Of a DNA stretch of 64,000 nucleotides, positions 9,080 to 16,375 are shown in pieces. Under the pieces are notes generated by a model. The model did no database searches. It was not told where the DNA came from and was given only the letters and a program-made list of their open reading frames with translations. The stretch's first letter is position 1, and each line of letters begins with the position of its first letter. The position numbers and the translations under genes are program-made. Source of the stretch: Paraconexibacter sp040581415 (lineage in GTDB: Bacteria; Actinomycetota; Thermoleophilia; Solirubrobacterales; Solirubrobacteraceae); the NCBI RefSeq assembly GCF_040581415.1, contig NZ_CP114014.1, positions 4,836,001-4,900,000 of the forward strand. Reading direction: 5' to 3'.

Positions 9080-9762
9080 GTCAACCCGACAGCTCGCCGA
9101 CGGCCGATCCGATCGACGCGCTCGACGCCGCCGCCGACCGGCCCCGCCGCATGACGCGCGCGCAGCAGCGCGTGGCGACGCGGCTGGCCCTGCTGGAGGC
9201 GACGGCCCAGTGCCTCATGGAGGAGGGCTACGACGGCCTCACCACCCGGCGGGTCGCCGAGCGGGCCGGCGTCGCGCAATCGACGCTCATGCACCACTTC
9301 CCGACGCGGGACGCGTTCCTCGTCGAGGCCGTCACCCACCTGGCCATGCGGCTCGCCGACCAGGCGCTGGACCGGATCGACCTGCAGGCCCTGCGCGACC
9401 CCGCCGGCCGGGGCGCGGTGCTCGACCAGGCGTGGACGCAGTTCACGACCCCCGAGGCGCTGGCGGTCCTGCAGCTGTGGACGGCCGCGTGGAACGAGCC
9501 CGAGCTTGCCGCGACCCTCGCCGAGCTCGAGGCGCGACTCGGCGCGATCCTGATGGCGACGGCGTCCACCCTGTTCCCCGAGCAGACGGACGACGCGCGT
9601 TTCCCGGCCTTGATCGACACGGCGGTCTGCCTGATCCGCGGACTCGTGATCGGCATCCCGATCAGCGGGATGGACGCGACCGCCGCGCGTTGGGCGGCGA
9701 TGCAGCCAATTCTGCTCGAGGCCGCGGCGCAGCTCCTGGACGTGCCACCGGACCCTGACTGA
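9073..9762 (+). CDS. TetR/AcrR family transcriptional regulator
   Basis: A 229-residue repressor-type regulator. After a disordered, acidic N-terminus of about 25 residues comes the TetR DNA-binding domain: RLALLEATAQCLMEEGYDGLTTRRVAERAGVAQSTLMHHF contains the canonical helix-turn-helix. The C-terminal ligand domain is not assigned to a ligand class. Divergent from the ABC exporter, it likely represses that exporter and itself. The GTG at 9073 is used; an ATG at 9151, just before the domain, is the alternative (203 residues) and would leave the 9066-9079 palindrome wholly upstream. Neither start has a good ribosome site. Confidence 0.8.
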   Translation: MNGQPDSSPTADPIDALDAAADRPRRMTRAQQRVATRLALLEATAQCLMEEGYDGLTTRRVAERAGVAQSTLMHHFPTRDAFLVEAVTHLAMRLADQALDRIDLQALRDPAGRGAVLDQAWTQFTTPEALAVLQLWTAAWNEPELAATLAELEARLGAILMATASTLFPEQTDDARFPALIDTAVCLIRGLVIGIPISGMDATAARWAAMQPILLEAAAQLLDVPPDPD

Positions 9763-9770
9763 CTGCGGCC

Positions 9771-9820
9771 GGTCCGCTCGGGTCGCGTGGTCGCCGGTCC
9801 TGAGCGACCGCGGCCGGACC
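9771..9820. terminator. Nested inverted repeat between convergent genes
   Basis: GGTCCG (9771-9776) pairs with CGGACC (9815-9820) and, inside it, GGTCGC (9781-9786) with GCGACC (9804-9809). It lies between the convergent TetR (ends 9762) and enoyl-CoA hydratase (ends 9837) genes, fitting a bidirectional terminator. Confidence 0.45.
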
Positions 9821-9836
9821 CTTGCCCGTGCGTCGG

Positions 9837-10634
9837 CTACGCCCCCGCGAAGTTGGGCGCGCGGCGGTCGAGGAAGGCCTTCATGCCCTCCTGGCCCTCG
9901 GGGCCGCCGGCCTGCGCGCCGATGCTCGCGGCCTCGGCGTCGAGTTGCTCCTGCAGGGTGTGCTGCAGCGCGGTCTGCAGGAGCCGGCGGGCGCGGCCGT
10001 GGGCCTCGAGCGGGCCGGCGGCGAGCTGCGTCGCGACCTCCTCGGCGGCGGCGGCGAGCTCGTCGTCCGCGACGACGCGCGTCACCAGGCCGATGTCCGC
10101 CGCGTCCTGCGCGCTGAGCACGGTGTTCAGCAGCGTGAGCTCGGTCGCCTTGCGCAGCCCGACGATCCGCGTGAGCAGCCAGGTCGCGCCGCCGTCGGGC
10201 GTGAGTCCCGCCTTGGTGTAGGCGAGCGTGAGCTTCGCCGAGGTCGCGGCGAGGACGATGTCGCCGGAGATCGCCAGGCCGAAGCCACCGCCGGCGGCCG
10301 TCCCCTGCACGACGGTGACGACGGGCGCATCGATGGACGCGAGCGCCTGCTGCGCGGCGTGGAAGTCCGTGGCCAGCGTCTGCATCGCGGCGCCCGAGTC
10401 GTCGGCGCCGAGGACGTAGTCGAGCTTGCCGCCTGCGCAGAACATGCGCCCGGTGGAGGCGATGAGGACGACGCGCACGTCGTCGCGCCCGACGAGCGAC
10501 TCGGCGTGACGGCGCAGCGCCGCGCCCATCTCGCCGTCGAGGGCGTTCATCACGTCGGGGCGGTTCAGGGTCAGGCGGGCGATCCCGTCCTCGACCTCGA
10601 GGGTGACGGCTTCGGCGGTGGCGGGAGTGGACAT
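9837..10634 (-). CDS. Enoyl-CoA hydratase/isomerase family protein (crotonase fold)
   Basis: A 265-residue crotonase-superfamily enzyme acting on acyl-CoA thioesters, in beta-oxidation or a related pathway. The two oxyanion-hole segments are visible (MFCAGGKLDY and GTAAGGGFGLAISGDI). At the usual catalytic acid region the protein reads LTPDGGATWLLTRIVG, closer to the PaaG-type isomerase/hydratase branch (Asp) than to classical hydratases with two glutamates, so double-bond isomerase activity is possible. The start at 10634 (MSTPATAE) is preferred over 10646. It sits downstream of the GMC oxidoreductase, separated by a strong hairpin, so the two are probably transcribed separately. Confidence 0.85.
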   Translation of the reverse strand: MSTPATAEAVTLEVEDGIARLTLNRPDVMNALDGEMGAALRRHAESLVGRDDVRVVLIASTGRMFCAGGKLDYVLGADDSGAAMQTLATDFHAAQQALASIDAPVVTVVQGTAAGGGFGLAISGDIVLAATSAKLTLAYTKAGLTPDGGATWLLTRIVGLRKATELTLLNTVLSAQDAADIGLVTRVVADDELAAAAEEVATQLAAGPLEAHGRARRLLQTALQHTLQEQLDAEAASIGAQAGGPEGQEGMKAFLDRRAPNFAGA

Positions 10635-10647
10635 GCGGCGGACCATA

Positions 10648-10680
10648 CCCGCGGCGAGGACCTTGGACCCTCGCCGCGGG
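10648..10680 (-). terminator. 12-bp GC hairpin after the GMC oxidoreductase gene
   Basis: CCCGCGGCGAGG (10648-10659) and CCTCGCCGCGGG (10669-10680) are perfect inverted arms around a 9-nt loop. It lies just past the minus-strand stop at 10700 and before the next minus-strand start at 10634, as expected of an intrinsic terminator without U-tract. Confidence 0.6.
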
Positions 10681-10699
10681 AACGATCGTTACGGGTGCC

Positions 10700-12283
10700 T
10701 CAGGCGGCGGCAGCGGCCTTGGGGGCGACGGCGTCCTCCTTGATCATGTCTGCGGCCTTCTCGGCGATCATGATCGTCGGGGCGTTCGTGTTGCCGCGGA
10801 CGACCGTCGGCATGACCGAGGCGTCGACGACGCGCAGCCCCTCGACCCCGTGCACCTTCAGGCGCGAGTCGACGACCGGGCCGATCGCGCAGGTCGACGT
10901 CGGGTGGTAGATCGTCATCGTCTGGTCGGCGATGAAGTCCATGAGCTCCTCGTCGGTCGCGTCCGGCTTCGGCGCGCGGAACTCGCCCGTGATGAACGGC
11001 TTGAGCGCTTCCTGCTGGGAGATCTCCAGGGCGACCTTCACGCCGGCGAGCATCGTCGCGCGGTCCTCCTCCGTCGTCAGCCAGTTGTGCTGGATGCGCG
11101 GCTTGACGTACGGGCTCGGCGTGCGCAGCGTGACCGACCCGACGCTCGTCGGCTTCACGACGCCGGGGCCGAACGCCACGCCGTGCTCGACGGCGGCGCC
11201 GAGGCCGTCCTCGTAGAACAGCACGGGCGCGCAGTGGAACTGGCAGTCGGGCGCGTCGAGACCGGGACGCGTGCGGATGAACCCACCGCCCTCGGCGATG
11301 TTGGACGACAGCGGGCCCTTGCCCTCGGTCTGCAGCAGCTCGACGTTCTCGGGCGTCAGCGCCGTCATGAGCGAGTCGTAGTCCGCCTTCCAGTTGATCA
11401 GCGTCATGCAGTGGTCCTGCAGGTTCTGGCCGACCTCGGGCAGGTGGTGGCGGACCTCGATGCCGAACAGCGGCAGGACCTCGGCGTCGCCGATGCCGGA
11501 CAGCATCAGCAGCTGCGGGGACTGGTAGGCGCCGGCGGAGAGGATCACCTCGCGCGACGCATGGACCTCCTCGACCGTCCCGGCGTGGTCGATCTCGACG
11601 CCCGACGCGCGGCCGTCGTCGTCGAACAGGATCCGCAGCGCCATCGCGTCGGTGATGACGGTCAGGTTCTCGCGCTCCATGTTCGGGTGCAGGAAGCGGA
11701 CGGACGTGCTCGCGCGCATCCCGTTCTCCTGCGTGGTCTGGAAGCGGCCGAAGCCCTCCTGGCGCGCGCCGTTGAAGTCGGGGTTCTTCTCGTGGCCGGC
11801 CTGGGCCGCAGCCTCGACGAACGCGTCGACGACCGGGTTCATCGACCGGCTCTCCTTCACGGGCAGCGGGCCACCGGTCCCGTGGAAGGAGTCCTCGCCG
11901 CGCTCGTTGCCCTCGGACTTCTTGAAGTACGGCAGGACGTCGTCGTAGCCCCAGCCCTCGGCGCCGCCGGCGGCCCAGTCGTCGTAGTCGACGCGGTTGC
12001 CGCGGATGTAGACCATCGCGTTCATGGACGAGCAGCCGCCGAGCATCTTCGCGCGCGGCAGGTACGAACGCCGGCCGTTCAGGGCGGGCTCGGGCTCGGT
12101 GCTCATGTCCCAGTCGCGGCGGCCCTTGAACAGCGCGCCGAAGGCGGCGGGGATGTGGATCTCGTCGTCGGTGTCCGGGCCGCCGGCCTCCAGCAGCGCC
12201 ACCTTCACGGACGGGTCCTCGCTCAGGCGCGCGGCCAGGACACAGCCGGCCGAACCGGCTCCAACGATCACGTAGTCGTACAT
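10700..12283 (-). CDS. GMC family oxidoreductase (choline/alcohol dehydrogenase-like flavoprotein)
   Basis: A 527-residue FAD-dependent oxidase/dehydrogenase of alcohols. The N-terminus carries the Rossmann motif VIVGAGSAGCVLAARL and the GMC signature around residues 80-105 (KMLGGCSSMNAMVYIRG). The catalytic histidine region YHPTSTCAIGP and the C-terminal NTNAPTIMIAEKAADMI block are present. Substrate cannot be read from sequence; choline and long-chain or cyclic alcohols are family options. The start at 12283 is fixed by GAGGAG 6 nt upstream. Neighbouring acyl-CoA synthetase, Baeyer-Villiger and epoxide-hydrolase-like genes suggest a role in oxidising a lipid or terpenoid alcohol. Confidence 0.88.
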   Translation of the reverse strand: MYDYVIVGAGSAGCVLAARLSEDPSVKVALLEAGGPDTDDEIHIPAAFGALFKGRRDWDMSTEPEPALNGRRSYLPRAKMLGGCSSMNAMVYIRGNRVDYDDWAAGGAEGWGYDDVLPYFKKSEGNERGEDSFHGTGGPLPVKESRSMNPVVDAFVEAAAQAGHEKNPDFNGARQEGFGRFQTTQENGMRASTSVRFLHPNMERENLTVITDAMALRILFDDDGRASGVEIDHAGTVEEVHASREVILSAGAYQSPQLLMLSGIGDAEVLPLFGIEVRHHLPEVGQNLQDHCMTLINWKADYDSLMTALTPENVELLQTEGKGPLSSNIAEGGGFIRTRPGLDAPDCQFHCAPVLFYEDGLGAAVEHGVAFGPGVVKPTSVGSVTLRTPSPYVKPRIQHNWLTTEEDRATMLAGVKVALEISQQEALKPFITGEFRAPKPDATDEELMDFIADQTMTIYHPTSTCAIGPVVDSRLKVHGVEGLRVVDASVMPTVVRGNTNAPTIMIAEKAADMIKEDAVAPKAAAAA

Positions 12284-12459
12284 CAACTTCTCCTCTCGGC
12301 GGGAGCGCTGCGGCGGCTCCGGCCTCGTCGTTTGACCCTCGTCGCCCGACGCTAACCGATCGGGTGGGGCCGGAGTTGACGAACTGTCAGGTTTGGCGCG
12401 ACCCGACAGCGGCCCGTGCGCGGGGTGTGCGAACACCACCCACCCCCGCCCACCCCGAG

Positions 12460-12507
12460 CCGAGTGATAGCTGGCGCGCACCCGTCCGTGCGCCAGCTAT
12501 CACTCGG
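12460..12507. terminator. 18-bp perfect inverted repeat (long stem-loop)
   Basis: Arms CCGAGTGATAGCTGGCGC (12460-12477) and GCGCCAGCTATCACTCGG (12490-12507) match perfectly around a 12-nt loop. It lies 15 nt past the stop of the minus-strand SDR/acyl-CoA synthetase gene, where it can act as terminator. Its length is well beyond chance and it resembles the element at 25807-25849 (shared GAGTG-RY-AGC start), so it may belong to a dispersed repeat family. The remainder of 12284-12521 shows no gene. Confidence 0.65.
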
Positions 12508-12521
12508 TGGCGCGGTGGTGG

Positions 12522-15107
12522 TCAGGGGGTCGGCTTGTCCGCCAGTAGCGCGCGTAGCTGCGCGCGACGGATCTTGCCCGTGCTGGTCCGCGGCAGGACG
12601 TCGACCACGCGCACCTCGCGCGGGACCTTGTAGCGCGCGAGGTGCGCGCGTACGTGCTCCTTCAGCTCGTCCTCCCCGGGCGACTCCGCGCCCGGCTTCA
12701 GCACCACGAACGCGACGAGCCGCTGGCCGAACTGCTCGTCCGGGACGCCGACCGCCGCCGCGTCCGCGATCGCCGGGTGGTCGGCCAGCAGCTCCTCGAC
12801 CTCCTGCGGGAAGACGTTCTCCCCGCCGCTGACGATCATCTCGTCGTCGCGACCGTCGATGAACAGCCGCCCGGCACGGTCGGCGTGACCGACGTCGCCG
12901 ATCGACATCAGGCCGTCCAGCATCTCCTTCGACCCGCCGCCGCTGTAGCCGTCGAAGAGCTGCGCGCTGCCGACGAACATGCGGCCCGTGACGCCCGTCG
13001 GGACCTCGTGCCCGGCGTCGTCGACGATCCGGACGACGACGCCCGGTGCCGCCCGGCCGATCGTCCCGGGGGCCGCTCGCAGGTCGGCGGGGGTCGCCAG
13101 CGACACGCCCCCGACCTCGGTCGACCCGTAGCCGTTGAACAGCTTCTCGCCGAACTTGTCCATGAACTCCTGCGCGAGCTGCGGCGACAGCGGCGCCGCG
13201 CCGCACGGGACCATCCGCAGCGTGCTCGTGTCGTGTCGCGCGCGCACGGCGTCCGGGAGGTCGACGATCCGCTTGAGCATCGTCGGGACGACGCACAGGA
13301 TCCCGACCCTCTCGGCCGCGATCGTGGCCAGGACGTCCTCGGCGTCGAAGCGCCGCCGCAGCACCAGCGGGGACCCGGCGGCCAGCCCGGCGAACGCGGC
13401 TGCGAAGCCGTACATGTGGTAGAGCGGCGGGGCGATCAGGACGGGGTCACCGGCGTGCGGGACGGGCCGCAGGCGGGCCAGGGTGCGGACGCCGGCGGGG
13501 ATCATCGCGAGCAGCTCGCCGGCGCCCAGCGACACGTTGCGCGGCGCACCCTTCGGTGTGCCGGTCGTCCCGCTGGTGAGCAGGATGCTGCGACCGGGCT
13601 GTCCGGGCAGCGGCGCGCGCGGCAGGCTCGCACCGGCCGCGATCAGGCCGTCGACGGTCTCGCCGCCAAGGGCGTCCGGCCCGCCGTCCTGCCACGCCAG
13701 AACCCGCTGCCCGCCGAAGTCGGTGCTGTCGAAGAGCGGCCCGAACTCCTCGTCGTGAACCACCACGTCGACCCCCTCCCGCGCCAGCACGGCGCCGAGC
13801 TGGGGCCCCGCGAAGTCGGTGTTCAGGGGGACGAGGTCCGCCCCCAGCTGCGCACCGGCGAGCGCCGCCTGCAGGAAGCCACGGTGGTTGCGGCACATGA
13901 GCGCCAGGCGTCGCCCGGGGCCGAGGCCCGTCCGGTCGTGCAGGGCGGCGGCCAGGTCGGTCGCGGTCCTCTGGAGCTCGTCGTAGGTCAGCGTCCCGCG
14001 GTCGTCGACCACCGCCGACCGGCCACCCCAGAGCGCCGCCCCCACCGCGCCGGTGGTCGCCGGCGACGCACCGTGCCGACGGGCGGCGAGGAGCGCGCGC
14101 ACGGGCCGGTCGGGCCGCAGCGGCCGGACGGCACCGGTGCCCGCGACCGTCAGCGCCGCGCCCACCGCGTCGTCCGCGAAGGCCGCACCCCGGCCCGCCG
14201 CTCCGACGAGCGTGCCCAGCAGGCCGCTACGGGCGCTCGCCGGGTTCGCGACCTTCGCGTAGGCGGCAAGCGACCGCTCGACGACCTCGGGCGTCAGCAT
14301 CAGCGCCGGCGCGGCGGTCCGGCCCCACCACGCCCCTATCACCCGCGGGCGCTCGACGATCGACCGCGCGACCATGCCGGCGGCCTCGTCCGCGCTCATC
14401 CCCGGCAGGTACCGCCACGACCGCGACTCCCCGAGCATCGCGGTGCGGACGAGCATCATGTAGATGGTCGACGTCGTGACGCCGTCCGCGCGGATCTCGG
14501 GCGAGACCCCGCGCAGCCAGTTGTCGAAGCCGGTCTTGGACGACACGTACGCCGACCACTGCACGCCGGGCAGGTTCGCGCCGACCGTGGAGACGTTCAC
14601 GATGTGGCCGCTGCCGCGCTCGCGCATCGACGGCAGCAGGCCCAGGATCAGCCGCGACGGACCGAGGACGTTGACCGCGTTGGAGCGCTCGATGTCGTGG
14701 AAGCGGTCATAGGACTGGCTGACCCAGCGCCGGATCGAGAGCCCCGCGCAGCTCACGATCACGTCGACCCGGCCGTGCTGCGCGAGGACCTCGGCGACGA
14801 GGCGGTCGACCTGCTCGAGGTCGCGCAGGTCCGCCGGGTGGACGTGCGCGCGGCCCCCGGCGTCCTGGATCTCGTCCCGCAGCGCCTGCAGCGACCCGAC
14901 CGAGCGGGCGACCAGGAGGACGGTCCCGCCGGCCGTCGCCACCCGGCGCGCGGTCGCAGCACCGATGCCCGACGACGCGCCGGTGATCAGCACCACCTGC
15001 CCGGCCACCGCCTGCCGCAACGCATGCGCGGATACGTCCCGGCCCGCCGCTCCGAGCGCGATCCGCACGGCCTTCGGGAGCAGCTCGCCGCGATTTTCCT
15101 GATGCAT
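12522..15107 (-). CDS. Two-domain enzyme: SDR oxidoreductase fused to acyl-CoA/AMP ligase
   Basis: An 861-residue fusion. Residues about 35-290 are a short-chain dehydrogenase/reductase: nucleotide motif TGASSGIGAA, active serine in NVSTVGA and the YxxxK pair in YVSSK. Residues about 340-861 are an adenylate-forming acyl-CoA synthetase: P-loop TSGTTGTPKGAPRN, GYGSTEVGG, the IGDVGHAD hinge region and catalytic lysine in RTSTGKIRR. It should activate a carboxylic acid to its CoA ester and oxidise or reduce a related hydroxy/keto intermediate in one polypeptide. The frame is uninterrupted across the junction. A TATGAT -10 box ends 6 nt before the ATG, so the mRNA is probably leaderless. The divergent TetR gene likely regulates it. 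Confidence 0.88.
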   Translation of the reverse strand: MHQENRGELLPKAVRIALGAAGRDVSAHALRQAVAGQVVLITGASSGIGAATARRVATAGGTVLLVARSVGSLQALRDEIQDAGGRAHVHPADLRDLEQVDRLVAEVLAQHGRVDVIVSCAGLSIRRWVSQSYDRFHDIERSNAVNVLGPSRLILGLLPSMRERGSGHIVNVSTVGANLPGVQWSAYVSSKTGFDNWLRGVSPEIRADGVTTSTIYMMLVRTAMLGESRSWRYLPGMSADEAAGMVARSIVERPRVIGAWWGRTAAPALMLTPEVVERSLAAYAKVANPASARSGLLGTLVGAAGRGAAFADDAVGAALTVAGTGAVRPLRPDRPVRALLAARRHGASPATTGAVGAALWGGRSAVVDDRGTLTYDELQRTATDLAAALHDRTGLGPGRRLALMCRNHRGFLQAALAGAQLGADLVPLNTDFAGPQLGAVLAREGVDVVVHDEEFGPLFDSTDFGGQRVLAWQDGGPDALGGETVDGLIAAGASLPRAPLPGQPGRSILLTSGTTGTPKGAPRNVSLGAGELLAMIPAGVRTLARLRPVPHAGDPVLIAPPLYHMYGFAAAFAGLAAGSPLVLRRRFDAEDVLATIAAERVGILCVVPTMLKRIVDLPDAVRARHDTSTLRMVPCGAAPLSPQLAQEFMDKFGEKLFNGYGSTEVGGVSLATPADLRAAPGTIGRAAPGVVVRIVDDAGHEVPTGVTGRMFVGSAQLFDGYSGGGSKEMLDGLMSIGDVGHADRAGRLFIDGRDDEMIVSGGENVFPQEVEELLADHPAIADAAAVGVPDEQFGQRLVAFVVLKPGAESPGEDELKEHVRAHLARYKVPREVRVVDVLPRTSTGKIRRAQLRALLADKPTP

Positions 15108-15119
15108 CAGTCGATCATA
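15099..15119 (-). promoter_or_regulatory. Leaderless promoter -10 with overlapping palindrome
   Basis: On the minus strand TATGAT (15114-15119) precedes the ATG at 15107 by 6 nt, placing the expected transcription start on the start codon. A TGACGA -35-like hexamer lies 18 bp upstream. The 12-bp palindrome CTGATGCATCAG (15099-15110) straddles that point. A second odd palindrome, GCCGTAC-C-GTACGGC, lies at 15160-15174 just before the divergent TetR start. Either could be its operator. Confidence 0.5.
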
Positions 15120-15178
15120 TGCCTGACCGGCGCCGGCTCGTCATCGCCGTCGCCCGCATGCCGTACCGTACGGCGACG

Positions 15179-15841
15179 ATGTCCGCGACCGAGGCCACCG
15201 GGAACGCGCCCCGCCGCAAGCGCGGGCGACCGCCGAACCCGGAGCTCGTCGAGCGTCGCAAGCGCGAGCTGGTCGAGGCCGCCTACGAGGTCTTCTCCAC
15301 CCGGGGCTACACGGCCGCCGGCATCGCGGACATCGCCGAGCGGCTGGACATCGGCCACGGCACCTTCTACCGCTACTTCGAGTCCAAGCGCGACGTCCTG
15401 GACCACGTCATCGACTTCGGCGTGGCGCGGATCTCGAAGGCGATCCAGGGGGACGCGCGACCCGAGGCGGCGGCGAGCCTCGACGACCTGGTCGACCAGT
15501 TGCGGGCGATCACCGAGCGGCTGTTCGCGCTGCTCGACGAAGAGCCAGGCCTGGTCCAGGTCATCCTGCTCGAGGCGACGGCGATCGACGAGGAGCTCAC
15601 GTACCGGATCCTCGGACTCGTCGACACGTTCGGCGCCGTCACCGCGTCGTACCTGGAGCACGGCGTGCGGGCCGGCTTCGTCCGCCGGGACCTGAACGTC
15701 AAGGCGGTCGGGCGCGGCGTCAACGCCCTCGTCCTGCCGAGCCTGCTGGAGGCCGTGCGCGGCGGCGTCAGCGCTGCGGAGCGCCGCGAGCTGTCCGAAG
15801 GCCTCATCGACTTCATCCGGGCCGGCATCGAGGTGCGCTGA
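15179..15841 (+). CDS. TetR/AcrR family transcriptional regulator
   Basis: A 220-residue regulator with an N-terminal arm rich in Arg/Lys (RRKRGRPPNPELVERRK) and a canonical TetR helix-turn-helix (GYTAAGIADIAERLDIGHGTFYRYFESKRDVLDHVI). The ligand domain is unassigned, but TetR proteins beside acyl-CoA ligases commonly sense acyl-CoAs. It is divergent from the SDR/acyl-CoA synthetase and 45 nt upstream of the epoxide-hydrolase-like gene, so it may control both sides. The ATG at 15179 is chosen because it lies just downstream of the 15160-15174 palindrome; an upstream frame from 15119 would run through that site. Confidence 0.85.
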   Translation: MSATEATGNAPRRKRGRPPNPELVERRKRELVEAAYEVFSTRGYTAAGIADIAERLDIGHGTFYRYFESKRDVLDHVIDFGVARISKAIQGDARPEAAASLDDLVDQLRAITERLFALLDEEPGLVQVILLEATAIDEELTYRILGLVDTFGAVTASYLEHGVRAGFVRRDLNVKAVGRGVNALVLPSLLEAVRGGVSAAERRELSEGLIDFIRAGIEVR

Positions 15842-15886
15842 GCCGGCACGCGCGAGCAACGCGCGCAGGAGGGCTACCCTGCGCGG

Positions 15887-16348
15887 ATGACCCTCGCCGA
15901 CGCCCCGTCCACCCCCGTCGCGACGGAGGATCCGGTCGCCGTCGCGTCGCGCTTCCTGGACCTGCTGATGGCCGGGGACCTCGACGCGGCCGCCGACCTG
16001 CTGGCCCCGGACGTCATCTACATCAACGTGTCGCTCCCGAAGATCGTCGGGCGCGAGCGGGTGCGCAAGGTGGCGAAGGCCACGCTCGGCCGCCCGTCCG
16101 CCGGCTTCGAGGTGTACATCCACGCGACCGGCGCCGACGGCCACGTGGCGCTGAACGAGCGGACGGACGTCCTGACGGTCGGCCCGTTCCGCACGCAGTT
16201 CTGGGTGTACGGCCGCTTCGAGGTCGTCGACGGCCAGATCACGGTCTGGCGCGACTCGTTCGATTGGCTGAACATCACGCTCGCGAGCCTCCGCGGCCTC
16301 GCCGGCATCGCCATCCCGGCGCTGCGGGCCAAGCCGCCGGTCGCGTGA
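15887..16348 (+). CDS. Limonene-1,2-epoxide hydrolase-like / SnoaL-fold protein
   Basis: A 153-residue cone-fold (NTF2/SnoaL-like) protein. The spacing of N-x-S (INVSLP), an Arg-Asp pair in LNERTDV and the Asp in WRDSFDW follows the limonene-1,2-epoxide hydrolase family, whose Asp-Arg-Asp triad activates water to open epoxides. Substrate is not predictable. It sits 27 nt upstream of the Baeyer-Villiger monooxygenase, the two probably being one transcript, consistent with successive oxidation steps on a hydrophobic compound. Confidence 0.78.
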   Translation: MTLADAPSTPVATEDPVAVASRFLDLLMAGDLDAAADLLAPDVIYINVSLPKIVGRERVRKVAKATLGRPSAGFEVYIHATGADGHVALNERTDVLTVGPFRTQFWVYGRFEVVDGQITVWRDSFDWLNITLASLRGLAGIAIPALRAKPPVA

Positions 16349-16375
16349 AGCGTCCGGGGGCGTAACAATGGGGGC

